This document shows, piece after piece, positions 19,701 through 26,286 of a stretch of DNA of 64,000 bases. Under the pieces are notes generated by a model, which worked only from the letters and a program-made list of their open reading frames with translations, had not been told where the DNA came from and did no database searches. Both the position numbers and the translations under genes were made by a program. The DNA comes from CATQHD01 sp965243165 (GTDB taxonomy: Bacteria; Actinomycetota; Acidimicrobiia; Spongiisociales; Spongiisociaceae), in NCBI GenBank assembly GCA_965243165.1, contig OZ251535.1, positions 2,294,001-2,358,000 of the forward strand, read 5' to 3'. Each line of letters starts with the position of its first letter. The first letter of the stretch is position 1.

Positions 19701-21397
19701 AGGTTGGACTCCGGCCCGATGGTGGTGCGGAGGGCGGTGACCAGCTCCTCCCGCATGGCGTCCAGCGGCGGGTTGGTCACCTGGGCGAAGAGCTGCTTGA
19801 AGTAGTCGAACAGCAGCCGCGGGCGGTTGGAGAGCACCGCCAGGGGGGTGTCGGTGCCCATCGAACCGAGCGGCTCCACCCCCTTCACCGCCATCGGGGC
19901 GACCAGCATCTTGAGGTCCTCGTGGGTGTAGGCGAAGGCGCGCAGGCGCTGCAGCACGGGGAGGTCGGTTTCCCTGCCGGCGGCGGCCACCTCTCCGGGC
20001 TCACCGGCCCCGCCGGGCGCCGCCCCGGCCAGGTCGCGGAGGTGGACCATCCCCTCGTCCAGCCACCGCCGGTAGGGCCGGGAGGAGGCCAGGGACGCCT
20101 TGATCTCCGAATCCCGGATGATCCGGCCCTGTTCGGTGTCGATCAGGAACATGCGCCCCGGCCGGAGGCGGCCCTTCTCGACGATCTTCGACTGCGGGAT
20201 GTCCACCACCCCCACCTCGGAGGCCATAACCACCAAGTCGTCGTCGGTGACCCAGTAGCGGGAAGGCCGCAGCCCGTTGCGGTCCAGCACCGCCCCGATC
20301 TGCTTTCCGTCGGTGAAGGCGATGGAAGCCGGGCCGTCCCACGGCTCCATCAGGGAGGCGTGGTAGCGGTAGTAGGCCCGGACATCGGGGTCCATGCTCT
20401 CGTGCCGTTCCCACGGCTCCGGGATCATCAGCAGCACCGCCTCCGGCAGCGAATATCCGCCCATGTAGAGGATCTCCAGGGCCTCGTCGAAGCCGGCCGA
20501 GTCGGACACCCCCGGCGTGCAGATCGGGAAGATGCGGTCCAGGTCGCCGGGTATCAGGTCGGTGGCGAACAGGCTCTCGCGGGCGCGCATGAAGTTGCGG
20601 TTGCCGGCGATGGTGTTGATCTCGCCGTTGTGGGAGATGAGCCGGAAGGGGTGGGCCAGCGGCCACATCGGAAAGGTGTTGGTGGAGAAGCGGGAATGGA
20701 CGAGGGCGATGGCGCTCTCCAGCCGGTGGTCGCGCAGGTCGGGGAAGAAAGACCCCAGCTGGATGCCGGTGAGCATCCCCTTGTAGACCATGGTGCGCCC
20801 GGACAGGCTGGGAAAGTAGACCCCCTCGTGCATGGTCGAGACCCCGCCCATGCCGCCGGCCGCCCCGTCGGCTTCCCCGCCCAGGGAGAGATGCACCTCG
20901 TGCTCCACCCGCTTGCGGACCACGTAGGCGAGCCGCTCCAGTTCCATGTCGGCCGCGCCCCGGCCGTCGATGAACACCTGATGGATGGCGGGCATGGTCT
21001 CGCGGGCGGAGCGCCCGATCACCGACGGCTCGGTGGGGACCTCGCGCCAGCCCAGCACCGCCAGGCCCTCTTCGGCGGCGACCGCCTCCACCGCCCGCTG
21101 CCCCGCCTCTATGAGATCTGCCCGGCGGGGGAAGAAGGCCAGACCGGCGGCGTAACCGCCCATCGGAGGCAGGTCGAAGGAAACCGCCGCCCGCAGGAAC
21201 CGGTCGGGTACCTGGATCAGGACGCCCGCGCCGTCCCCGGTCTCCAGATCGGCGCCGGTGGCGCCCCGGTGCACCATGTTGCCCACCGCCCCGACGGCCG
21301 TCGAGACGATGCCGTGGCTGCGGCGCCCCTTGATGTCAGCTACGAAGTTGACGCCGCAGCCGTCGTGCTCGTATTCCGGTCGGTACAACCCGGCCAT
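16778..21397 (-). CDS. gltB: Glutamate synthase large subunit
   Basis: 1539 residues, full length; ATG with AGGAGAG upstream. Converts glutamine and 2-oxoglutarate to two glutamates. The class II amidotransferase domain starts with HDGCGVNFVADIKG, where Cys14 should become the N-terminal nucleophile after propeptide removal. The central and FMN domains carry VLISGHDGGTGASPLTSIKHAG. The [3Fe-4S] ligands are in CIMMRVCHLDTCPVG near residue 1150. The C-terminal gxgxg beta-helix domain includes GGRIVV and GNVILYGATSGE. Forms an operon with gltD; divergent from the gene at 21617. Confidence 0.96.
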   Translation of the reverse strand: MAGLYRPEYEHDGCGVNFVADIKGRRSHGIVSTAVGAVGNMVHRGATGADLETGDGAGVLIQVPDRFLRAAVSFDLPPMGGYAAGLAFFPRRADLIEAGQRAVEAVAAEEGLAVLGWREVPTEPSVIGRSARETMPAIHQVFIDGRGAADMELERLAYVVRKRVEHEVHLSLGGEADGAAGGMGGVSTMHEGVYFPSLSGRTMVYKGMLTGIQLGSFFPDLRDHRLESAIALVHSRFSTNTFPMWPLAHPFRLISHNGEINTIAGNRNFMRARESLFATDLIPGDLDRIFPICTPGVSDSAGFDEALEILYMGGYSLPEAVLLMIPEPWERHESMDPDVRAYYRYHASLMEPWDGPASIAFTDGKQIGAVLDRNGLRPSRYWVTDDDLVVMASEVGVVDIPQSKIVEKGRLRPGRMFLIDTEQGRIIRDSEIKASLASSRPYRRWLDEGMVHLRDLAGAAPGGAGEPGEVAAAGRETDLPVLQRLRAFAYTHEDLKMLVAPMAVKGVEPLGSMGTDTPLAVLSNRPRLLFDYFKQLFAQVTNPPLDAMREELVTALRTTIGPESNLFGLGPDSCRLIELDSPVIDNRELESLLRMHEHARVGGAAAVVPCHFPPEGGGAALREAIEAVCARVDELIEEGVWAVVLSDRGVDRDRAPIPSLLITAAVHHHLIRTKNRTRVGLVVEAGDAREVHHLCLLLGYGATAVNPYMAFEAIDHMADEGIHGLDDSIRRKAHANYIKAAGKGVLKVMSKMGISTAASYIGAQIFEAVGIGPEMIDAYFTGTGSQIGGVGLDVIAEEAAGRHSFAFADNPGELAHRRLEGGGEYQWRREGEHHLFNPMTVFKLQHSAREGRYDIFREYTDLVNEQTERLGTIRGMFRFKKEGRTPVPIEEVEPASEIVKRFSTGGMSYGSISKEVHETLAIAMNRIGGKSNSGEGGEDADRNHPDPNGDSRRSVVRQVASGRFGVTSEYLVYAEDLQIKMAQGAKPGEGGQLPGYKVYPWIAETRMSTPGVGLISPPPHHDIYSIEDIKQLIHDLKNSNPTARIHVKLVAQPGVGTVAAGVAKAKSDVVLISGHDGGTGASPLTSIKHAGGPWEIGLAEAQQTLLLNDLRERTVVQVDGQLKTGRDVMIGAMLGADEFGFATAPLVVSGCIMMRVCHLDTCPVGVATQKPELRSRFSGKASHIVNFMMFVAEQVREHLAELGFRTLDEVIGRADLLGLHDSSEYWKTAGLDLSPIFYMPELPPGKVRHNIGKQDHGLDHSLDLSLVKLAEETLDGGPPITLEMPIRNTNRTAGAMLGFHVTLRHGPEGLPDDSITVNFTGSAGMSFGAFLPKGVTLNLVGDANDYVGKGLSGGRIVVKTPPECPIAAEENIIAGNVILYGATSGEMFLNGVVGERFCVRNSGATAVVEGVGDHGCEYMTGGRAVILGPTGRNFAAGMSGGIAYVYDADGSFPEQVNLEMAALDPLTDEDRAFLRERVTAHHLETGSAVAARLLIRWGEEVEKFVKVMPDDYKRVLEAVRRAEETGEPVLDAIMASAHG

Positions 21398-21616
21398 CAG
21401 CTCTCTCCTGGTCCTTTCTTCACTTCACATCACGAAATCGACCGCGCATCCGCCCCCGTATAGGAGGGGGAGGCAGTATGGAGGGGGGAAACCCCCATGC
21501 AGCCCCGCCAGCCGAACATGATACACACCCTGCTGGACAGACCAACCAGCGCCGCCGCCGGATTCGGCCCGCCGGAAACCCGAACCGGGCGCCGAAATCT
21601 GATACTTTTGGCCCTT

Positions 21617-22087
21617 ATGCCTGTGATCGTGGTAGGCGCCGACACCCCCGTAGGAAAGGCGGTCGTACAGGCCGTCTGCCGGTCGGCCGCCGAGACCAGA
21701 GCCTTCGTATCCGACAACCGGGCGGCGGAGGAGCTGCGGGCGGTGAAGGTCAAGGCGGCGCTGGGGGACGTGTCGGACGCGTCCCACGTCGAAGCGGCCG
21801 CCCTGCACTGCTTCTGCGCGGTCTTGGTGGCCGATGCGGCCGAGGACGGCAGGGAGAGGGCCTTCGCGGACAGCCCGGCGGAGGTGATGGAGGGGTGGGC
21901 CGAGGCCGTCCGCCGCGCCGGTGTGCAAAGGGCTATCTGGGTGGGGGGCGGGAACCTTCCGGCGCCTCTCCCCCCTTCGGCGCCCGAGGAGGCCGCGGTG
22001 AGAGTCGAAGGAAGCGCCGAAGCCGATCTCGAAGCCGCCGCCGCCCGGGTGGTCCGCTTGGAGAGCGCCCGCCGGATGACCGCCTGA
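21617..22087 (+). CDS. Small NAD(P)-binding Rossmann protein (NmrA/SDR-like)
   Basis: 156 residues from the ATG at 21617 (MPVIVVGADTPVGKAVVQAV), where the nucleotide-binding GADTPVG loop lies at the N terminus. Later segments (VKAALGDVSDASHVEAA; GVQRAIWVGGG) resemble extended SDR/NmrA proteins, but at half the usual size with no visible Tyr-Lys pair, so catalysis is doubtful. Its last 155 nt overlap the 3' end of the convergent aminotransferase gene. Function unknown. Confidence 0.6.
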   Translation: MPVIVVGADTPVGKAVVQAVCRSAAETRAFVSDNRAAEELRAVKVKAALGDVSDASHVEAAALHCFCAVLVADAAEDGRERAFADSPAEVMEGWAEAVRRAGVQRAIWVGGGNLPAPLPPSAPEEAAVRVEGSAEADLEAAAARVVRLESARRMTA

Positions 22088-23219
22088 TTCCGATCCGGCG
22101 GCGGGGCGCGAAGCTGCGCAAGGCCTCGCCCAGCGCGGCGGGCGCCTCCGGGTCGGTGCTGGCGTAGGGGGCCGCCCGCAGCCAGCCGCCGCGCTCGGTC
22201 AGATAGAAACCTGCTTCGGCCAGCCGCCGGTGGACTTCGGCCGCCTTCCTCCTCCGGGGGCGGAAGCAGACGATGCCGCTTCGCTCGGCGGCGCTCCGCC
22301 ATGGCGTCATGACCCCGGCGCCCGCCCGCAGGGCTTCTTCCTCGACAGCGCGGGAACGGGCGATAACCGCCGCCTCCACCTCGTCCATGCCCGCCCGGCC
22401 CAGCGCTTCCAGCGCCCCCAGCAAAGCGCCCGCCGTTACGAAAGGGGGGCTGCCCATCATGAACCGCCGGGCGCCGGCGGCGGGCGGATGCGGCAGGGGC
22501 GCCTCGGTGTCGAAGGGATCCCGGACGCCCGGCCAGCCCACCAGGGAGGGCGCCAACCGGTCGAGGGCGCGGTCCGAAAGGGCCATGAAGCCGACCCCGC
22601 CCCCCGCCCGCAGCCACTTGTGCCCGCCCGCAACCAGGACGTCGGCGTGCTCCATCGTCGTCTGCAGGGCCCCCACCGCCTGAACTGCGTCGACCACCAG
22701 CAGGGCGTCACCGGCGGCCTCGCGCAGGGCGGCCAGATCGCACCGGTAGCCGGTCCGGTAATCGACCAGGCTGACCGCGGCGGCCGAGGTCGAGGAATCC
22801 ACCGCCCCGGCGATCAGATCGGCGGTGAGGCGGCCGTCCGGAACCGCAATCGTCCTCGGCTCGATGCGGCCCGCCTCCCCGGCCCTGACCCACGGATAGA
22901 GGTTGGCGGCGAAATCGGTCTCCGGGACCACCACCGATCCGCCCGACAAGCCGAACGCAACCGAGAACAGCCCGACCGAGGTGTTGGGCACGAGCACCAC
23001 CTGATCCGGAGCGGCCCCCACCAGATCGGCCGCCAGGGCGGTCACTCTATCGATCTGCTCGAAGACCAAGGGGATCAGCCTCTCCCCTCCGCCCGCCATG
23101 GCCTCGGCCGTCTCGGCGAGGCGGCGGCGGGCCGGGATCGACACGGCGCCGACCGCCGCGAAGTCCATGAAGCCGAAGGGCTCGTCGTACTGTTCCAGGA
23201 AGGCGTCGGACAGCGGCAT
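21933..23219 (-). CDS. Aminotransferase class V-fold PLP enzyme
   Basis: 428 residues. Class V aminotransferase/cysteine desulfurase-like fold: LVPNTSVGLFSVAFGL (PLP phosphate region), SLVDYRTGYRCDLAALRE and ALLVVDAVQAVGALQ, and the PLP Lys in VAGGHKWLRAGGG. Closest in style to kynureninase/EgtE-type enzymes; substrate unknown. The conserved fold ends around residue 378, and about 50 Arg/Pro-rich residues follow that are antisense to the convergent small Rossmann gene. The true stop may therefore be earlier in evolution or displaced by a frameshift. Confidence 0.8.
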   Translation of the reverse strand: MPLSDAFLEQYDEPFGFMDFAAVGAVSIPARRRLAETAEAMAGGGERLIPLVFEQIDRVTALAADLVGAAPDQVVLVPNTSVGLFSVAFGLSGGSVVVPETDFAANLYPWVRAGEAGRIEPRTIAVPDGRLTADLIAGAVDSSTSAAAVSLVDYRTGYRCDLAALREAAGDALLVVDAVQAVGALQTTMEHADVLVAGGHKWLRAGGGVGFMALSDRALDRLAPSLVGWPGVRDPFDTEAPLPHPPAAGARRFMMGSPPFVTAGALLGALEALGRAGMDEVEAAVIARSRAVEEEALRAGAGVMTPWRSAAERSGIVCFRPRRRKAAEVHRRLAEAGFYLTERGGWLRAAPYASTDPEAPAALGEALRSFAPRRRIGIRRSSGGRSPSGPPGRRRLRDRLRRFLRLSPRPPRAPKGGEAPEGSRPPPR

Positions 23220-23262
23220 CGCCCGCCAGCCTACCGGGGCGCCCCGACCGAGGCGGAGAGGT

Positions 23263-23919
23263 TCAGAACCCGGCCAGGCGGGCTTCGATCATCTGGTTGA
23301 AGGATGCGAGGGCGCCGGCGGCCAGCTCGATCCGCTCGCCGGGATCGTCGGCCTCCAGCACCCTCTGCCGGTCGATGTCGGAAACGGGAAGCGAGTCGAG
23401 GGCCCGGTAGGCGGCGGCCAGACCGCCGGAAGGCAGCGGCGCCGCCCTCCCGGTGTCGGCGCCGAGCTCGGCGAGCAGGGCCAACCCCCGCCTGAACTCC
23501 CGCTCCAGACGCTCCCGCCGCCGGTAGCCGGCGTCGAAGTCGGGCGGGTCGGCCAACCGCCTGACCAGGGCCTGGGGGTACGGGTCGTCGTCGAGCCACC
23601 TCACCGCCCGGATGCGGCCTCCGCCCCAGGCCTTCACCAACAGACGGCCTCCCTCCATCGGGGCCGCCTCGACGACGGCGGCGGCCACCCCGACATCGAA
23701 CCGGTCGTCCCCGCCCCCCACCTCCCAACCCCGCTCGATCAGCACCACCCCGAAGTCCAGGCCCCGCCGCAAGCACAGGTCGATCATCTCCAGGTAACGG
23801 GGCTCGAAAACATGGAGGGTCAGCGCGGCCCCGGGCATGAGCCCCCGCCCCAACGGGAACATCGGAAGCCGCTTCGGCGGCGGCCCCCCGTCCGTGCTGG
23901 GGGAGGAAGTCTCCGACAC
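23263..23919 (-). CDS. LON peptidase N-terminal (substrate-binding) domain protein
   Basis: About 218 residues if the GTG at 23919 is used (7 nt after the preceding stop); the ATG at 23862 (MFPLGRGLMPG) is an alternative. The N-terminal PMFPLGRGLMPGAALTLHVFEPRYLEMIDLCL is the hallmark of the LON N-terminal domain. No AAA+ or protease domain follows, so this is a stand-alone LON-like substrate-binding protein, a common actinobacterial family of unknown role. The remaining part is helical, as in Lon-N C-terminal subdomains. Confidence 0.85.
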   Translation of the reverse strand: MSETSSPSTDGGPPPKRLPMFPLGRGLMPGAALTLHVFEPRYLEMIDLCLRRGLDFGVVLIERGWEVGGGDDRFDVGVAAAVVEAAPMEGGRLLVKAWGGGRIRAVRWLDDDPYPQALVRRLADPPDFDAGYRRRERLEREFRRGLALLAELGADTGRAAPLPSGGLAAAYRALDSLPVSDIDRQRVLEADDPGERIELAAGALASFNQMIEARLAGF

Positions 23920-23926
23920 CGCCCGA

Positions 23927-24406
23927 TCACAAACCCGGGTCGGCCCCGCCCCGGCCGCCGCCGTCCCCCCGTTTCTGGACCCGGAACCGGATGCGCGACA
24001 CCTCCGAGTCGCCCACGAAGATCGGAAACGCATACCCCCCCGGCTTGGGAAACACCAGGTTGTTGAAGGTGAAAGCCCTGGTCACACCGGTGTCGCTCCC
24101 CGCCGGTTTCCCAGCCCGGCGGTTTATCTCGATCCGCTGCGCCAACCGCTTCCCGCCGAACAGGCTGTTCCCGTCCTCGTCCACCAGATCCACCGACAAC
24201 GCGAACGCCTCGAGGTTCGACCACGGCACCCGGATGCGGATCCCGATCCCCATCGAGGGATGCCGGGCGGGGAACGCCGCCACCCAGAGCAGGTCCCAGC
24301 CGCCCCCTAGCACATAGAGCTTCCCCCCCACTGCCTGAACGGAGTCGGCCACCATGGCGAACTCCACCCGGGGCGTCGGGTCGAGCGAGCTCTCGAGAGA
24401 GTCCAT
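23927..24406 (-). CDS. Small conserved actinobacterial protein (DUF6941-like)
   Basis: 159 residues from ATG 24406. Predicted beta-rich: FAMVADSVQAVGGKLYVLGGGWDLLWV, then IGIRIRVPWSNLEAFALSVDLVDEDGN, then FTFNNLVFPKPGGYAFPIFVGDSE. The pattern resembles DUF6941, a family without known function that looks like a small beta-sandwich. The Gly/Arg-rich end may be disordered. Followed 7 nt later by the LON-domain gene; divergent from the mod gene, with about 55-70 nt between starts. Confidence 0.6.
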   Translation of the reverse strand: MDSLESSLDPTPRVEFAMVADSVQAVGGKLYVLGGGWDLLWVAAFPARHPSMGIGIRIRVPWSNLEAFALSVDLVDEDGNSLFGGKRLAQRIEINRRAGKPAGSDTGVTRAFTFNNLVFPKPGGYAFPIFVGDSEVSRIRFRVQKRGDGGGRGGADPGL

Positions 24407-24460
24407 GCCCCCAACTCTAGGAGAAGCCGCGCCCGGCCCGCCCGAAGCCCTCCTGCCCTC

Positions 24461-26284
24461 GTGTATATTCCCAGCAATGCCCCCCCCCCCGAAGCCCATG
24501 ACGAAGACAGGCCTGAGGCCCTCCCGCAACAGGAGCAGTTCTACCGCGCTCCTGCGAGGTTCGGCAACGTCCCAGTCGACGCCGAGCCCAAGGGGTGGGA
24601 CCGGCGTCAGGGGTTTCGGAAACACTATCCGCGGGTTGACCTTCCTACCCAGATAGTCGAACGGGTATCACTCGGCAACCCAGAGGACCACGAACCCAAC
24701 CGCCTGATATGGGGAGACAACCTCCACGTCATGCGGCAGATCCCTTCCAACAGCATCGACCTCATCTACATAGACCCGCCCTTCTTCTCCGGACGACAGT
24801 ACAACGTGCTGTGGGGCGACAACAACGAGCTCCGCTCTTTCAACGACATCTGGGAAGGCGGGTTGGATGGATATCTGATATGGCTCAACGCCCGCCTGTA
24901 CGAGATGAAGCGCATCCTCAAACAAACCGGCTCAATCTACGTTCACTGTGACTGGCACGCCAGCCACTATATCAAAGTAGAGATGGACAAAATTTTCGGC
25001 TATGCTAATTTTAGAAATGAAATTGTCTGGTGTTATACTGGTCCTTCCAATACTAAACAATGGTTTCCTCGTAAACATGATAGTATTCTGTTTTATGTCA
25101 AAGACAGAACCGCCCTACCTATATTTAATCGAGATGCAATTCGGATACCATATAAAAAGTTGGAGACCGGGAAAACATCAGGCATATTCAAAGCAGCTGC
25201 TACACTTGATGAGGCAGGTAAAGTGCCAGAAGATTATTGGCTTGAAGATAGAGACGGTATGACACCAGTAGGGCGAGTAGCTTCAGAACGAATTGGTTAC
25301 CCCACGCAAAAGCCAGAGGCCTTAATAGAACGTATCATATTAGCATCTTCAGATAAATTAGATACTATAGCTGATTTTTTCGCAGGAGGGGGTACTACTG
25401 CCGCTGTTGCTCAGCGATTAGGGCGGCGCTGGATTGCTGGCGATCAATCTCGCGTTGCCATAGCTGTAACCGCCGAACGGCTCAAGCAGGAGTCGATGAC
25501 CCTGGCGCTTGAAAGCCCCCGCCCCGATTTCACCATCGAGCAGTGGGGCATCTACGAGGCCGACCGCTTGTCTCAGATGCCCAAGCGAGAGTTTCGCGAC
25601 TTCGTGCTCAGCGCCTACGGGGCCAGCCGCATCGAGGACCTGTCCGGGGTCATCCACGGCTGGCGCAATCAGCTGCCCATTTGGGTGGGGAACCCCGGCT
25701 TGGACGACCAGGCCGCCGCCGAGGACGTGTACGCCTTCGCCAACGCCGTCCGCCGGACCGAGCAGTACCAACAGGCCAACCTCCGCAACGGGGAGATGCT
25801 GGCCTGGGGTTTCCGCTCCGACGCCGCCGAGGCGGCCGACCGGCTGCGCAGCCTCCAGGCGATCGACGTCAACTTCATCCAGCTGGCCCAGGTCCGCATC
25901 GGCGGCGACGAGTTCCGCCGCCACGTCGTCAAGCGCTCCACCGACCTGGCCGACTACAGCGACTTCCTGACCTTCATCCAGCCGCCGGTGGTAGACGTCG
26001 GCTGGCGGGCCCTGGGCGGGCGCAGCGTTACTTTCGACGCAGGCGGCACCGCAGTGGTCAACCCGGGCGCCGAGCTCATCAACATCCAATGGGACTTCGG
26101 CTACGACGGCGAACTCTTCACTGCCACCCCCGGCTACTCCCTGCAGCGGGACCGAAAGACCAAGAAGCCGCTGCTCCGGGTAACCCACAAGTTCGACCGC
26201 ACCGGAGCTTTCCGGGTGGCGTGCCGCGTCCAGGACAGCCGGGGCGGGGAAGGCATGTGGGACGGCGGAGTGGAGGTGGCCTGA
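24461..26284 (+). CDS. Type III-like DNA adenine methyltransferase (Mod)
   Basis: 607 residues when read from GTG 24461; ATG 24477 may be the genuine start (see the C11 tract). N6-adenine methyltransferase, beta class: IDPPFFSG (residues 105-111) precedes the SAM motif DFFAGGGTT (305-313), as in type III Mod. It would methylate host DNA to protect it from the linked nuclease. Residues about 169-336 (nt 24967-25470) are AT-rich: 22 of 60 bases are G/C at 25021-25080, against 40 of 60 at 25741-25800. That segment includes the likely target-recognition part. The C-terminal 95 residues (INIQWDFGYDG, VTHKFDRTGAFRVACRVQDS) look like a PKD-type beta domain, unusual in a methyltransferase. Heads a three-gene operon. 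Confidence 0.85.
   Translation: MYIPSNAPPPEAHDEDRPEALPQQEQFYRAPARFGNVPVDAEPKGWDRRQGFRKHYPRVDLPTQIVERVSLGNPEDHEPNRLIWGDNLHVMRQIPSNSIDLIYIDPPFFSGRQYNVLWGDNNELRSFNDIWEGGLDGYLIWLNARLYEMKRILKQTGSIYVHCDWHASHYIKVEMDKIFGYANFRNEIVWCYTGPSNTKQWFPRKHDSILFYVKDRTALPIFNRDAIRIPYKKLETGKTSGIFKAAATLDEAGKVPEDYWLEDRDGMTPVGRVASERIGYPTQKPEALIERIILASSDKLDTIADFFAGGGTTAAVAQRLGRRWIAGDQSRVAIAVTAERLKQESMTLALESPRPDFTIEQWGIYEADRLSQMPKREFRDFVLSAYGASRIEDLSGVIHGWRNQLPIWVGNPGLDDQAAAEDVYAFANAVRRTEQYQQANLRNGEMLAWGFRSDAAEAADRLRSLQAIDVNFIQLAQVRIGGDEFRRHVVKRSTDLADYSDFLTFIQPPVVDVGWRALGGRSVTFDAGGTAVVNPGAELINIQWDFGYDGELFTATPGYSLQRDRKTKKPLLRVTHKFDRTGAFRVACRVQDSRGGEGMWDGGVEVA
24464..24469 (+). promoter_or_regulatory. TATATT -10 box for a leaderless mod transcript
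   Basis: TATATT ends 7 nt before the ATG at 24477, the spacing expected when an mRNA begins exactly at its start codon. No clear -35 is seen. This supports ATG 24477 as the real start even though that ATG is out of frame with mod at the present C-tract length. Confidence 0.45.
24480..24490 (+). repeat. C11 homopolymer at the 5' end of mod
   Basis: Eleven C follow ATG-24477 almost directly (ATG then CCC). With 11 C the ATG frame is closed at 24656; with 12 C it would read MPPPPEAHDE and continue as the full methyltransferase. The present full-length frame can only be entered from upstream, for example the GTG at 24461. Confidence 0.75.
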
Positions 26285-26286
26285 CC

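Noticed and set aside
16760..21463. 1567-residue open frame opposite gltB
   Set aside because: Exact antisense of gltB; high-GC codon bias leaves the opposite strand open. Sequence is His/Gly/Asp-rich shadow with no domain.
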